From: Anaerolinea sp. | GTDB taxonomy: Bacteria; Chloroflexota; Anaerolineae; Anaerolineales; Anaerolineaceae | Assembly: GCA_029975965.1 (NCBI GenBank) | Contig: JARKOV010000035.1 | Span: 1-64,000, forward strand | Length of the DNA stretch: 64,000 nucleotides | Reading direction: 5' to 3' | Shown here: positions 7,776-15,834 of the stretch, piece after piece | How positions within the stretch are numbered: the stretch's first letter is position 1 | Layout of the letters: each line of letters opens with the position of its first letter | Notes under the pieces: model-generated | The model's database searches: none | Told to the model about the DNA's origin: nothing | Seen by the model: the letters and a program-made list of their open reading frames with translations, nothing else | Position numbers and translations under genes: made by a program

Positions 7776-10013
7776 TCAATCACCTGCAGCCGCTCCCGGC
7801 TGGTGAAATTTTAAGCGCAGCGGGCGCAGCCCGTTCAGCGTGACCAGCAGCGACACGCCCATGTCGGCGGCGACCGCCATCCACAGCGTGGCCCAACCGC
7901 CCAGCGCCAGCAAAATGAAGACCAGCTTGATGCCCAGGCTGACCGCCACGTTCTGGCGCACAAGGCGCAGCGCGAAGCGCGACAGGCGCACCGCGAAGGG
8001 CAGGCGGGTCAGGTCGCCGCTCATCAAGACCACGTCGGCGGTCTCCATCGCGGAGGAATTGCCCGCGCCGCCCACCGCCATCCCCAGGTCCGCCGCGGAC
8101 AGCGCCGGGGTGTCGTTGATCCCGTCTCCGACCATTGCCAACCGCCCGCCGGTTTCGACCAGTTGCTCGACCGCGCGCACTTTGTCTTCGGGGAGCAGGC
8201 TGGCGCGCACATCGTCGATGCCCAGCCGGTCACCGACCTCGCGCGCCACGCTGGGGTTGTCGCCGGTCAGCATGGCGGTGCGCAGGCCGAGCGAGCGCAG
8301 CTCGCTCACCACCTGCCGGCTCTCGTGGCGCACCGCATCGGCCACGGTGATGAATCCGCGCACGCGGTCGCCATCGCACAGCAGCATGGCGGTCTGGCCG
8401 TTTTGCTCGGCCAGCGAGACCTGTGCGCACAGCCCGCTGGAATGAGGGTGTTGCTCGTCAAAGAGGGGATGGCTGCCGATCGTGGCCAGGCGGCCGTCCA
8501 CTCGCCCTTGCAGGCCGCGCCCGTTGATGTTGACCAGCTCCTCGGCGGGGGGGTAGCGCCGCGCCAGGCCGCTGGCTTCGGCCGCCCCGACGACGGCCAG
8601 CGCCAGCGGATGGGTGCTGCGCTTTTCGAGCGAAGCGGCCAGCGCCAACACTTCGGCGCATTCGGCGCAGCTCTGCGTGCTGTCGCACATGCCGTCGTTG
8701 GTGCAATCGATCGAGCGGTGCAGGGTCAGCGTAGGGGCGCCGCGGGTGAGGGTGCCGGTTTTGTCGAAAGCCACTTGCTGCACCCGGGCGAGCGCCTCGA
8801 GGAAGGCCCCACCCTTGAACAGCACGCCCTGGCGAGCCGCGGCGGTGATGGCGGAGATGATCGTCACCGGGGCGCTGATCACCAGCGCGCACGGGCAGGC
8901 AATGACCAGCAGCGCCAGCGCGCGGTACAACCAGCCGGTCTCGCCGGGCGGGTTGAGGAAGGGCTGGCCGAAAAACAGCGGTGGGACAGCCGCCATCAGC
9001 ACCGCCACGGCGACCACGGCCGGGGTGTAGACGGCGGCGAAGCGGTCGATAAAACGTTGGCTGGGGGCGCGGCGATTTTGCGCTTCGGTGACCATGCGCA
9101 CGATGCGCGCCAGGGTGGAGTCTTCGGCGCGGCGGGTGACGCGCACTTCCAGCGCACCCGACCCGTTGACCGTCCCGGCGTAGAGTGGGTCGCCGGGCGC
9201 TTTGTCCACCGGCACGCTCTCGCCGGTGATGGGCGCCTGGTCCACCTGGCTGGCGCCGCGCAGCACCTCGCCGTCGATGGGCACGCGCTCGCCGGGACGC
9301 ACCAGGATTCGCTCTCCGGGATGCAGTTGCTCCACCGGGACGAGGAATTCGCCCTGGTCTTCGAGGCGCAAGGCATTGCGCGGGGCGAGGTCGCGCAGCT
9401 CGCCGAGGGTGCGGCGCGCTCTCTCGGTGGTGTAGCCCTCGAGGGCTTCGGCCAGGTCGAAGAGGAAGATTAACGTGGCGGCTTCGAAGGTGTCGCCGAT
9501 GATCAGAGCGCCTGCGGCGGCGATGCTCATCAGCAGATTGATGCTCACGCTGCGGTTGATCAACAGGTTGGCCACGCCCGCGCGCGCCACCGGCCAGCCG
9601 GCGATGCACAGCGCGCCGATCTGCAGGCCCCGGCTGAGTAGCTCAGGCAGCCCAAGCGGCCTGACCAGCAGCGAGAGCAGCAGCAGAGCGCCGCCGGTCA
9701 GCGCAAAGCGGGTCTCGCGCGTGTGGAGCAGGTAGTCGAGGAAGCCGGCCAATCCACGGGCGGTTTTTGGTGGCGATGCCGGGTTGGGCGCCGCGGCAGG
9801 CTGGGCGAGGCGGTAGCCGAGCGCCGCGACGCGCGCCCGCAGCGCGGCCTCGTCGGGGCTGCCTTCCACGTCCAGCAGGCCGGTGGCAAAGTTGACGCTG
9901 GCCCTGGTCACGCCGGGCAGCCGCGCGACGCCCTGCTCGACGTGCAGCGCGCAGTCGGCGCAGTCCATGCCTTCAACGGTGTAGGTGCGGGTGGTGTTAT
10001 CGACAGGTTTCAT
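7776..10013 (-). CDS. Heavy-metal (Zn/Cd/Pb) translocating P1B-type ATPase
   Basis: 745 residues. An N-terminal heavy-metal-associated domain carries GMDCADC (C18/C21). TM segments follow, with the metal-translocating CPC motif (C373-P-C375), the phosphorylated Asp of DKTGT (D417), a THPLA motif, MLTGDN and GDGINDTPAL. CPC in the ZntA/CadA family selects Zn2+, Cd2+ and Pb2+. A Cys-rich insert shortly after the phosphorylation site (CTNDGMC...CAEC) may add metal ligands. It exports toxic divalent metal across the cytoplasmic membrane. The CadC-like regulator sits 106 bp upstream on the same strand, so the two are probably one operon. No strong Shine-Dalgarno is visible before ATG 10013. Confidence 0.92.
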   Translation of the reverse strand: MKPVDNTTRTYTVEGMDCADCALHVEQGVARLPGVTRASVNFATGLLDVEGSPDEAALRARVAALGYRLAQPAAAPNPASPPKTARGLAGFLDYLLHTRETRFALTGGALLLLSLLVRPLGLPELLSRGLQIGALCIAGWPVARAGVANLLINRSVSINLLMSIAAAGALIIGDTFEAATLIFLFDLAEALEGYTTERARRTLGELRDLAPRNALRLEDQGEFLVPVEQLHPGERILVRPGERVPIDGEVLRGASQVDQAPITGESVPVDKAPGDPLYAGTVNGSGALEVRVTRRAEDSTLARIVRMVTEAQNRRAPSQRFIDRFAAVYTPAVVAVAVLMAAVPPLFFGQPFLNPPGETGWLYRALALLVIACPCALVISAPVTIISAITAAARQGVLFKGGAFLEALARVQQVAFDKTGTLTRGAPTLTLHRSIDCTNDGMCDSTQSCAECAEVLALAASLEKRSTHPLALAVVGAAEASGLARRYPPAEELVNINGRGLQGRVDGRLATIGSHPLFDEQHPHSSGLCAQVSLAEQNGQTAMLLCDGDRVRGFITVADAVRHESRQVVSELRSLGLRTAMLTGDNPSVAREVGDRLGIDDVRASLLPEDKVRAVEQLVETGGRLAMVGDGINDTPALSAADLGMAVGGAGNSSAMETADVVLMSGDLTRLPFAVRLSRFALRLVRQNVAVSLGIKLVFILLALGGWATLWMAVAADMGVSLLVTLNGLRPLRLKFHQPGAAAGD

Positions 10014-10119
10014 AGGTGGTCAATCCGTCGCAAAGTCGAGAGGATAATTGGGTGAAGAGGTGATTGGGCGCGTGCGGGGGGCGGACCAACGGCTGAAAGC
10101 CGAGCGCGGATCACTTCCT

Positions 10120-10476
10120 CTACTCATGCCGGACGTGGTCGAGGCCGCGTTGAAACAGCTCGCGGATGTGGTCGTCGTCGAGGGCGTAATAGACGATGCG
10201 CCCCTCTTTGCGCGTGCGCACCAGGCTGAGGTTGCGCAAGATGCGCAACTGGTGCGAGGTGGCGCTTTGCGACATGCCCAGCAGGGCGGCCAGGTCGCAG
10301 ACGCACAGTTCTTGCTCGAGCATAGCCGAGATCAGGCGCACGCGGGTGGGATCGGAGAGGGCGGCGAAGACAGCCGCCAGGCGGGTGGCGGTCAGGCCGT
10401 CGATCAGGTCCATCTGAGCCGCGATCACCTGCTCTTTGTGGATGTAGTTCTCTTCACAACGGGCGGTCTTGTCCAT
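10120..10476 (-). CDS. ArsR/SmtB family metal-sensing repressor, CadC-like
   Basis: 118 residues. The metal motif ELCVCDLAALLGMSQSATSH places Cys at 58 and 60, and a further Cys lies at residue 7 (TARCEEN). These positions match the thiolate site of CadC (Cys7, Cys58, Cys60). The C-terminal helix DDDHIREL...LDHVRHE has the D/H pattern of the alpha-5 zinc site seen in SmtB. It is expected to repress itself and the downstream ATPase, and to release DNA on binding Cd/Pb/Zn. A 10-bp inverted repeat with 6-bp spacer lies just upstream, over the predicted transcription start. Confidence 0.9.
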   Translation of the reverse strand: MDKTARCEENYIHKEQVIAAQMDLIDGLTATRLAAVFAALSDPTRVRLISAMLEQELCVCDLAALLGMSQSATSHQLRILRNLSLVRTRKEGRIVYYALDDDHIRELFQRGLDHVRHE

Positions 10477-10486
10477 ACAACCTCTG

Positions 10487-10547
10487 AATATATGAATATA
10501 CGTTCATATATTGAGGAGAGTATAGCAAAAGTGGGGAAGAAATTCAA
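10487..10547 (-). promoter_or_regulatory. CadC/SmtB-type operator and promoter
   Basis: On the minus strand TTGAAT (10547-10542), a 17-bp spacer and TATACT (10524-10519) form the promoter. The predicted start of transcription falls at the perfect inverted repeat AATATATGAA-N6-TTCATATATT (10487-10512), which holds the TGAA-N6-TTCA core known for ArsR/SmtB operators. The regulator's ATG is 11 bp further on, after an AGAGG ribosome site. Confidence 0.8.
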
Positions 10548-10629
10548 GGGGAGAAATCGCCGGTGACGGGGCTTTCTCAATGCCAGAAAAGAGACCTCAC
10601 CCTCCGTCCCTCGTCCTGCGCCGATCCCT

Positions 10630-11859
10630 TCATTGCCTGGCTGTGATCAAGTGCGCCAGGTGAGCGGTGTCCTCGCCGACGCCCAGCAGCAACCCGCCCT
10701 TTTGCTGGTGGATGTAGGGCATGCCGATGAAATACAATCCGGGGAAGCGGGTCGCGCCGCGTTGAGTGATTGGAAAGCCATACGAATCGGTGACGGGCAG
10801 CCGTACTAGCGAGTAATCGAAGTTGAAGCCCGTGGCCCAGATGATCGTGGTGACGCCGGCCTGGCGCAGGTCGAACGAAAGGATCTCGGGGGCGGCGTAA
10901 CCGTCGGTCAGGCGGGGGAGCTGCTCCTCGGGGGCCTGGATACCGGCTCGGGCAATGTATTCGTCGATCATGCGGATCAGGTTTTCCTCCCCCCGGTCGG
11001 ATTTGGCCAGGTTCTCCTTCAGGTCGGGGGCAAAGGTCAGCCGCCCATCCTCATAGCCGCGCAAGTGACCGAGGAGGACGATTCCGTCGCGGTAGAAACG
11101 GTGCAGGTTGATGCCGGGGTGGTCCTTCTTGCCGACCAGTTGCGGGTTGGGATCGAAACGCTCCGCCGGCGAATCGAGCTTCTCGGCGGGGCGGTCGGCC
11201 ATGCCGGCGAGAACCGCCCACTCGATAATGTCTCGGCCGCGGTAGCGCCTCGGCGCGCGCATGACGCCGCTGGTCGCCAGGTAGACCTTGCGCCCGCCCA
11301 GGTGGAGGTCCTCGGCGATCTGGCAACCTGATTGGGCCGACCCGACCACCAGCACGGCGCCGGGCGGCAGGGATTGCGGGTTGCGGTAAGCCGTGCAGGG
11401 CAACTGCAGGATCGATGCGGGAATCTGGGTGGCGAAGGGCGGCGTTTTGGGCTGCTGGAAAAGCCCGGTGGCAACCACCACGTTGTGTGCCCGGAAAGCC
11501 TCGTGGGTGGTCTGCACCTCGTATCCCCCGGAGTCGCAGGCGATCACCGCGGTGACCGGGGTGTTGTAGCGGACCGGCATCTGGAAATCGGTGGCATAGC
11601 GCTCGAAGCGGCGCACGATCTCGTCGCGCGGCATGTAGCCGCCGGGGTCGTCGTCGGCGTACTCGGCCCCCGGCAGGCGAAAGCTCCAGTTGGGCGTGAC
11701 CAGGGTGAACGAATCCCAGCGGTGGTTGCGCCAGGCTTCGCCGGGTTGGGCGGCTTTCTCCAGCACCAGGTGCTCGCGCCCGGCCTGTCGCAGGTAATAA
11801 CTGAGCGAAAGACCCGCCTGCCCGCCGCCGACAATCAAGGTTTCGATCGATTCTGCCAT
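10630..11859 (-). CDS. FAD/NAD(P)-dependent oxidoreductase, flavin-monooxygenase-like
   Basis: 409 residues with two dinucleotide folds. The FAD-binding GGGQAG lies at the N-terminus (LIVGGGQAGLSLSYYLRQ) and the NAD(P)-binding GSAQSG in the middle (VLVVGSAQSGCQIAEDL). An ATG motif (VVVATGLFQQP) and a second one near the C-terminus (IIWATGFNFDY) are typical of the CzcO/flavin monooxygenase group. It would use NAD(P)H and oxygen or another acceptor on an unknown substrate. It is a single-gene unit with its own promoter about 105 bp upstream. The full length argues for a working enzyme. Confidence 0.82.
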   Translation of the reverse strand: MAESIETLIVGGGQAGLSLSYYLRQAGREHLVLEKAAQPGEAWRNHRWDSFTLVTPNWSFRLPGAEYADDDPGGYMPRDEIVRRFERYATDFQMPVRYNTPVTAVIACDSGGYEVQTTHEAFRAHNVVVATGLFQQPKTPPFATQIPASILQLPCTAYRNPQSLPPGAVLVVGSAQSGCQIAEDLHLGGRKVYLATSGVMRAPRRYRGRDIIEWAVLAGMADRPAEKLDSPAERFDPNPQLVGKKDHPGINLHRFYRDGIVLLGHLRGYEDGRLTFAPDLKENLAKSDRGEENLIRMIDEYIARAGIQAPEEQLPRLTDGYAAPEILSFDLRQAGVTTIIWATGFNFDYSLVRLPVTDSYGFPITQRGATRFPGLYFIGMPYIHQQKGGLLLGVGEDTAHLAHLITARQ

Positions 11860-11948
11860 TGCTTCGTCCCTTTATATTCAGTTGCCGGCCAACAACGTCG
11901 CGGTGAGGTTTCGCGCAGCCCGGTAATGGTCAACCAGTCCAATATTTG

Positions 11949-11994
11949 GATAATTATTATCAACAATTATACCGGGCAATCAAGGCCGTTTCAA
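11949..11994 (-). promoter_or_regulatory. Promoter with overlapping 13-bp palindrome (flavin oxidoreductase)
   Basis: The minus strand reads TTGAAA (11994-11989), 17 bp, TATAAT (11971-11966). The palindrome GATAATTATTATC (11949-11961) overlaps the predicted start of transcription near 11959, as an operator would. The leader to ATG 11859 is about 100 nt. The rest of 11860-12228 holds no gene: a short repeat block at 12043-12086, an AT-rich segment and a terminator-like hairpin. Confidence 0.6.
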
Positions 11995-12042
11995 GGGCAC
12001 AACCTTTATTCTAGGAGTGGCGTAGGGGTCGTCGTAGTGCAT

Positions 12043-12086
12043 GGCAAGATCGCCACGCAGCCTGCGGCTGCTCGCGATGACGTGCC
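12043..12086. repeat. Short copy of the 'GATCGCC...CGCGATGACG' intergenic repeat
   Basis: It contains AAGATCGCC, a GC-rich 17-bp palindromic centre (CGCAGCCTGCGGCTGC) and CTCGCGATGACG. This is the same half-unit pattern as the larger blocks at 3.7-3.96 kb and 36.25-36.63 kb. Confidence 0.5.
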
Positions 12087-12174
12087 TGCTGTGGCACCTT
12101 GTTGTAACCGTAAGGATGGAGAGCTTACCTAAAAATATCAACCAAAAGATTATTTTTTAGATTATTTGAGTGCC

Positions 12175-12211
12175 AACCCCGCCCCGGGGATTCTTCACCC
12201 AGGGCGGGGTT
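12175..12211 (-). terminator. Hairpin downstream of the secreted protein gene
   Basis: A 10-bp GC-rich stem pairs AACCCCGCCC (12175-12184) with GGGCGGGGTT (12202-12211). It lies 18 bp beyond the stop of the minus-strand gene at 12229, so it probably ends that transcript. The following T-tract is weak. Confidence 0.5.
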
Positions 12212-12228
12212 TCACCGGCTAACCAGCC

Positions 12229-13098
12229 TTAAGGTTGCCGGTTGGGCGCCGGGCGATCCAGCTTGCGCTGGAACGGTTGCATCGCTAGCGCCTCTTGCGG
12301 GGAGGCGGCGAGGGTGCCCAGGTTAGTAAACGCGACCTCGAAGTAGTAATACGAGGATCCCTGGCCGTTCGCGCCGTAGACGCCCATCGACCACCCATAG
12401 GTGTAATACGTCTGCATAAAGGGCGGGATGTTGTTGATCCGGTAGGAGCTGACATAGCCCAGCGGTGGATCCGTATAAATCCAGGGGTCCATGTCGTAGG
12501 GATCGAAAATCTCGATGAAGTAGTTATCGCTGGTGGTGACCCGCTTGGTCCAGCTAAAGGTGTAGGGCAGGCTGATCAGTGCCCCCGGCGGGGGAGCGTT
12601 CATCTTGATGTCCTGGATGTCGAACGAGCAGGTCACGTCGCTGGACGGGTAGGCCGTCAACTCGTTGCACACCCACGAGTAGAGCCAGTTGGCGTTGAAC
12701 GAGGTGTTGATCCAGCGCACGTACATGCTTTGCCCGGTGGTCAACGCCGGCAGCGCCGAAAACTTGTAATTCCCCCCGGCATCGGTCGTTGCCGTGGCGT
12801 ATGTGGAATACGAGAACCCATCGAAGTAGCGCAATTCCAGCAGTTGCCCGGCGACCGGAGCGCCTTTGAAGGTCATTTTACCGACCAGGTACACCGGCGG
12901 TTTCTGGATGGCGGGCAGGTACAGCATTTTATCCAGCACGACCTGGGGGGTAACCGGGGCGGTGGATGTTTGCCCGGCGGGCGGGTTTTCCTCCACCAGC
13001 GCACCACCCGCTAAAACCGGCTGCCGGGCGCCGGGCAGGCAGGCGATTGCCAGCACGATCAATCCGGCTGCGAAAAGTGTTCGCAACGTTCGAGCCAT
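12229..13098 (-). CDS. Secreted protein with carboxypeptidase-regulatory-like domain
   Basis: 289 residues. A signal peptide is clear (MARTLRTLFAAGLIVLAIA, then CLPGARQPVLAGG), followed by a beta domain PPVYLVGKMTFKGAPVAGQ...TDAGGNYKF, typical of regulatory-like/transthyretin folds. The remainder (about residues 150-270) is rich in aromatic and Gly/Ser/Tyr residues (YTYGWSMGVYGANGQGSSYY) and looks like a surface beta domain with an FSWT...YFIEIFDP pattern of Ig-like modules. GGAGGG precedes ATG 13098. It is probably exported; the function is unknown. The early C20 could alternatively be a lipoprotein cysteine. Confidence 0.6.
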   Translation of the reverse strand: MARTLRTLFAAGLIVLAIACLPGARQPVLAGGALVEENPPAGQTSTAPVTPQVVLDKMLYLPAIQKPPVYLVGKMTFKGAPVAGQLLELRYFDGFSYSTYATATTDAGGNYKFSALPALTTGQSMYVRWINTSFNANWLYSWVCNELTAYPSSDVTCSFDIQDIKMNAPPPGALISLPYTFSWTKRVTTSDNYFIEIFDPYDMDPWIYTDPPLGYVSSYRINNIPPFMQTYYTYGWSMGVYGANGQGSSYYYFEVAFTNLGTLAASPQEALAMQPFQRKLDRPAPNRQP

Positions 13099-13297
13099 AT
13101 TCCCTCCTGATGAAAAGTGATTGAGGATCCGGGAATTGTCAGAGGCGAGCTGGCTCTTGGGATGCCCCCCACAAGAGTGCCGTTAAAGGTTGGTTCCAGC
13201 GATTCAAGTCGGTATCGGTAAAAAATCTGGCATTCCCCACAATTGAAGAAATTGTAGCACCAGGAAACCAAAGGCAGTTAATAATTCAGGCTATGAA

Positions 13298-13329
13298 TCA
13301 GAAAAGGCGCCGTGAGGCGCCTCTTCTGA
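13298..13329 (-). terminator. Terminator hairpin after the Flp pilin gene
   Basis: A 14-bp stem with one mismatch pairs TCAGAAAAGGCGCC (13298-13311) with GGCGCCTCTTCTGA (13316-13329) around a GTGA loop. It starts 19 bp past the pilin stop on the minus strand and is followed by short T-rich sequence there. Confidence 0.7.
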
Positions 13330-13348
13330 ATGGTGGAAAGTGCGATGA

Positions 13349-13495
13349 CTAGATCTTGTTGACCACGTTGCTGAAGATGTTGCCGATAGCCGGGCCGACC
13401 AGGGCCAGGATGACGATCACGACGACCGCCACGAGTACCAGGATCAGCGCATACTCAACCAGACCTTGACCTTTTTCCTTCGGTGCGAATAACAT
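13349..13495 (-). CDS. Flp/Fap-type class III pilin
   Basis: 48 residues. The N-terminus FAPKEKGQGLVEYALILVLV shows the Flp prepilin pattern: Gly cleavage site followed by Glu-Tyr at positions +5/+6, then an uninterrupted hydrophobic helix (AVVVIVILALVGPAIG). The start at ATG 13495 is chosen because AAAGGGG lies about 8 nt upstream; a longer frame exists but lacks support. After cleavage by a TadV-type peptidase, about 40 residues would assemble into adhesive or type IVc pili. No tad genes lie nearby, so the assembly machine must be encoded elsewhere. A TATAAT lies at 13562-13557, about 62 nt upstream of the start. Confidence 0.88.
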   Translation of the reverse strand: MLFAPKEKGQGLVEYALILVLVAVVVIVILALVGPAIGNIFSNVVNKI

Positions 13496-13621
13496 GATGA
13501 AACCCCTTTCTGAAATCTGATGATGGATGAATTCCCGTTTGGGATGATTGAATACTATTATATACAAACCGACTAAAAAGAAAATAACTTACACCTTACA
13601 GGAAACTAACAGATTGTCCGG

Positions 13622-15127
13622 TCAGCGAGCGGTTTGGAAGTATTTGGACAGCAGGGGCGCCAGGTCGGCGGTGGTGTGGGCGCGCAACACCTCGAAGAAG
13701 TCCGCGCCGGTAGCAATCTGGCCGGAGAACCGGGCGGTGTAGTCCTTCAGGAAGGAGAAGAAGCTCTCCTCGCCCACCAGCGCGCGCAATTCGTCGAGGA
13801 ACACGGCCCCGTTGAGGTAGACCGCGTCGCGGTAGGCGCGGTAAGCCTGCGCCTCGCCGTGCGGGTTGTAGATCGAGTCGTCCACGAAACCGCGCGGCTG
13901 GTAATACAGCACGCGCACCTGCCACCACCAATCCAGCGCTGCGGGGTGCAGGTTTTCGTAATACAGCTTTTCACTGTAGGTGCACAGCGCCTCGTCCAGC
14001 CACGGCTCGAGCGCCTGGTTGTTGCCGACCAGGCCGTACCACCATTGGTGGGCAGTCTCGTGGGCCGCCAGCGCCACCAGGTAATTGCCCGGGTTGCCGT
14101 CGTACAGGTTGTAAAAGCCGTTGGAGAGGAAGAACAGGCCGTCGTACTCCATGCCGTCCAGGAAGTCGGCTTCGACCACGGCCAGCGCGGCGCGCGGGTA
14201 GGGGCCAAACAGGCGTGAATACAGCTCGATCGATTCGGCAGCGGTCTGCGCGGCGGCTTCCCCGGCGGCGGCGTGGGCGGGGTAGTAGTAACTGGCCACC
14301 GTCACCCCCCCGGCCTGGCGGGTGGTGACCTGGTACAGCTCGCTGAGGGTGACCGCGAAGGTGCGCGCGCCGATGAGCTCGTAGCGCCGCCAGTCGCCGT
14401 CCAGGCGCTCAGGGGCGCTGGCTGCGACGACCAACCCGGCGGGGGCGTTGCTGATTTGCAGGTTGATGGTGAAGTCGCTGGCTTCATAGGCCTGGTGCTC
14501 GCCGTAGTAGCCCGGCGGGTGGACCAGCCAGCCCTGCCCGGCAACGTAGGGCGGCAGGTAGGGGTACCAGTCGACCAGGTTGGCCTGTCGCTCCGACCAG
14601 CCGAAGACCATTGGGCGCAGGCTGTCGTCGTAGATGCGCGCGGGCAGCGCCAGGTCGTACTCGATTTCCAGGATGAGCTTCTCGCCGGGCGCCAGGGCTC
14701 GCTCGAGAGGCGCGCGCAACCAGGTGCGCTCCCACTGCGTTCCGGTCGCCGCCGGTCCCTGGGTGACCTGCAAGCGGTTGAGGCGGAACACGCCAGGGTA
14801 GACGGCGGCGTCGACCATGAGCAGCAGCTCTGGGATCGGCTCGCTGCTGCGGTTGGTGTAGACGATTTGCTCAACGGCCGACAGGCCACGGCGGTTGTGG
14901 TCGTAGGCGGCGGTGATGGTGTAAGCCGGGGCGGGCAGGCTGGCGGGGTCGGGGCTGGGGGTGGGCTGCGGCGCGGTGGGGGTCAGGCTGGCTTCGAGCT
15001 GCGGGGTGGGCAGCGCCGGGCTGGTGGGGGTCAGGCTGGGGAGGGCAGCCGGGGCTGTCCCGCTGCAGGCGGCCAGCAGCAGGGCGAGAAGAAGAAAAAG
15101 GAGGAAGCGGTTATAGGGCAAGACCAT
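13622..15127 (-). CDS. M1 family zinc metallopeptidase lipoprotein
   Basis: 501 residues from ATG 15127. A lipoprotein signal (MVLPYNRFLLFLLLALLLAA, then CSG) and a long Pro/Thr/Ser-rich linker precede the catalytic part. The gluzincin site is complete: HETAH (H356, E357, H360) followed after 18 residues by E379 in LDEALCTYSE. The exopeptidase motif is GMEYDG rather than GAMEN, so classical aminopeptidase activity is likely but not certain. It is shorter than full M1 enzymes and lacks the helical C-terminal domain. It should act outside the cytoplasmic membrane on peptides. The upstream region is occupied by short dispersed repeats. Confidence 0.85.
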   Translation of the reverse strand: MVLPYNRFLLFLLLALLLAACSGTAPAALPSLTPTSPALPTPQLEASLTPTAPQPTPSPDPASLPAPAYTITAAYDHNRRGLSAVEQIVYTNRSSEPIPELLLMVDAAVYPGVFRLNRLQVTQGPAATGTQWERTWLRAPLERALAPGEKLILEIEYDLALPARIYDDSLRPMVFGWSERQANLVDWYPYLPPYVAGQGWLVHPPGYYGEHQAYEASDFTINLQISNAPAGLVVAASAPERLDGDWRRYELIGARTFAVTLSELYQVTTRQAGGVTVASYYYPAHAAAGEAAAQTAAESIELYSRLFGPYPRAALAVVEADFLDGMEYDGLFFLSNGFYNLYDGNPGNYLVALAAHETAHQWWYGLVGNNQALEPWLDEALCTYSEKLYYENLHPAALDWWWQVRVLYYQPRGFVDDSIYNPHGEAQAYRAYRDAVYLNGAVFLDELRALVGEESFFSFLKDYTARFSGQIATGADFFEVLRAHTTADLAPLLSKYFQTAR

Positions 15128-15130
15128 TGG

Positions 15131-15225
15131 AACCACAGATGAACACGGATGGACACGGATAAAGCCGGTTAAGAGCCGGTGTAACCACGGATGGAACCAC
15201 TGATAAACACGGATGGACACAGATG
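15131..15225 (+). repeat. 'AACCACGGATGGACACGGAT' type repeat cluster, forward orientation
   Basis: Several short units of the form ACCACAGATGAACACGGAT and GGATGGACACGGAT are strung together here. The same units occur in reverse orientation at 15664-15735 and 15824-15906, so the GxxExxY gene lies between inverted copies. Confidence 0.75.
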
Positions 15226-15261
15226 ATAAAAAGGTGATCCGGATGGAGAAAACGGCAAGCG

Positions 15262-15654
15262 TTATAGGACAAGCCTGACCACCTGGACCCTGGGATTCCC
15301 GAAATTGATCAAAAGACACAGTTGAATGCCGGTTGCCCGCAGGTAGTTGAGATATTGCGCCTGGTGGGTGGAGTCGAGCGCCTTGACGGCCTTTAACTCG
15401 ACCAGCAGTTTGCTGTCGACGATCAGGTCGGCGGTGTAATCTCCCACCAGGATACCATCGTACCACACGGGAACGCTTGCCTGCTGGGCAACGGTCAAAC
15501 CGTTCTTGCGCAATTCATGCACCAGGGCGTTCTCGTACACCTTTTCGAGGAAACCGGCGCCCAGCGTGTTGCTCACCGTGTAGGCGCAACCGATCACCTT
15601 CTCGGTGAGCCTGTTCAACGCCGGGTCAACTATTTTGTCTGATTTCATCTGCAT
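15262..15654 (-). CDS. GxxExxY family protein (PD-(D/E)xK nuclease-like)
   Basis: 130 residues. The family hallmark is present in LGAGFLEKVYENALVHEL (G..E..Y), followed by the nuclease-like core DYTADLIVDSKLLVELKAV with the Asp and Glu-x-Lys pattern of PD-(D/E)xK folds. The family is widespread and functionally unclear; a role in nucleic-acid processing is guessed from the fold. Genes of this family are often scattered and associated with short repeats. Here the gene lies between inverted repeat clusters, and a deletion-scarred relative lies 100 bp upstream. An alternative start at 15648 would shorten it by two residues. Confidence 0.8.
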   Translation of the reverse strand: MQMKSDKIVDPALNRLTEKVIGCAYTVSNTLGAGFLEKVYENALVHELRKNGLTVAQQASVPVWYDGILVGDYTADLIVDSKLLVELKAVKALDSTHQAQYLNYLRATGIQLCLLINFGNPRVQVVRLVL

Positions 15655-15663
15655 CTATTCAAA

Positions 15664-15735
15664 ACCATCTGTGTTTATCCGTGTCCATCCGTGGTTGCAG
15701 TTTCTTTTCCACATCCACTCGCGTCCATCGGTGGT
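15664..15735 (-). repeat. 'AACCACGGATGGACACGGAT' type repeat cluster, reverse orientation
   Basis: On the plus strand it reads CCATCTGTGTTTATCCGTG and TCCATCCGTGGTT, the reverse complement of the units at 15131-15225. The two clusters bracket the GxxExxY gene. Confidence 0.75.
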
Positions 15736-15756
15736 TGTGTATTCTTCTGCCAGTTT

Positions 15757-15834
15757 TTAATGGACTAGCGCATTTTCATACGCTTTTTCGGTGAGTATAT
15801 TCAAAATAAGGTCGACCATTTTATCTGGGTTCAT
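15757..15834 (-). pseudogene. Internally deleted relic of a second GxxExxY gene
   Basis: A 25-codon frame from ATG 15834 to TAA 15757. Its first half (NPDKMVDLILNILTEK) matches the N-terminus of the intact neighbour (KSDKIVDPALNRLTEK). Its second half (AYENALVH) matches the neighbour from VYENALVH onward. The roughly 20 residues between the two 'EK' points, including the conserved Gly, are missing, and a stop follows at once. It reads as a deletion between two Glu-Lys-coding repeats in a former paralogue. Confidence 0.7.

Noticed and set aside
8163..9473. 436-codon plus-strand frame opposite the P-type ATPase
   Set aside because: It is antisense to a gene with all expected ATPase motifs and shows only low-complexity Gly/Ala/Arg/Gln composition with no domain pattern; such mirror frames are common in GC-rich DNA.
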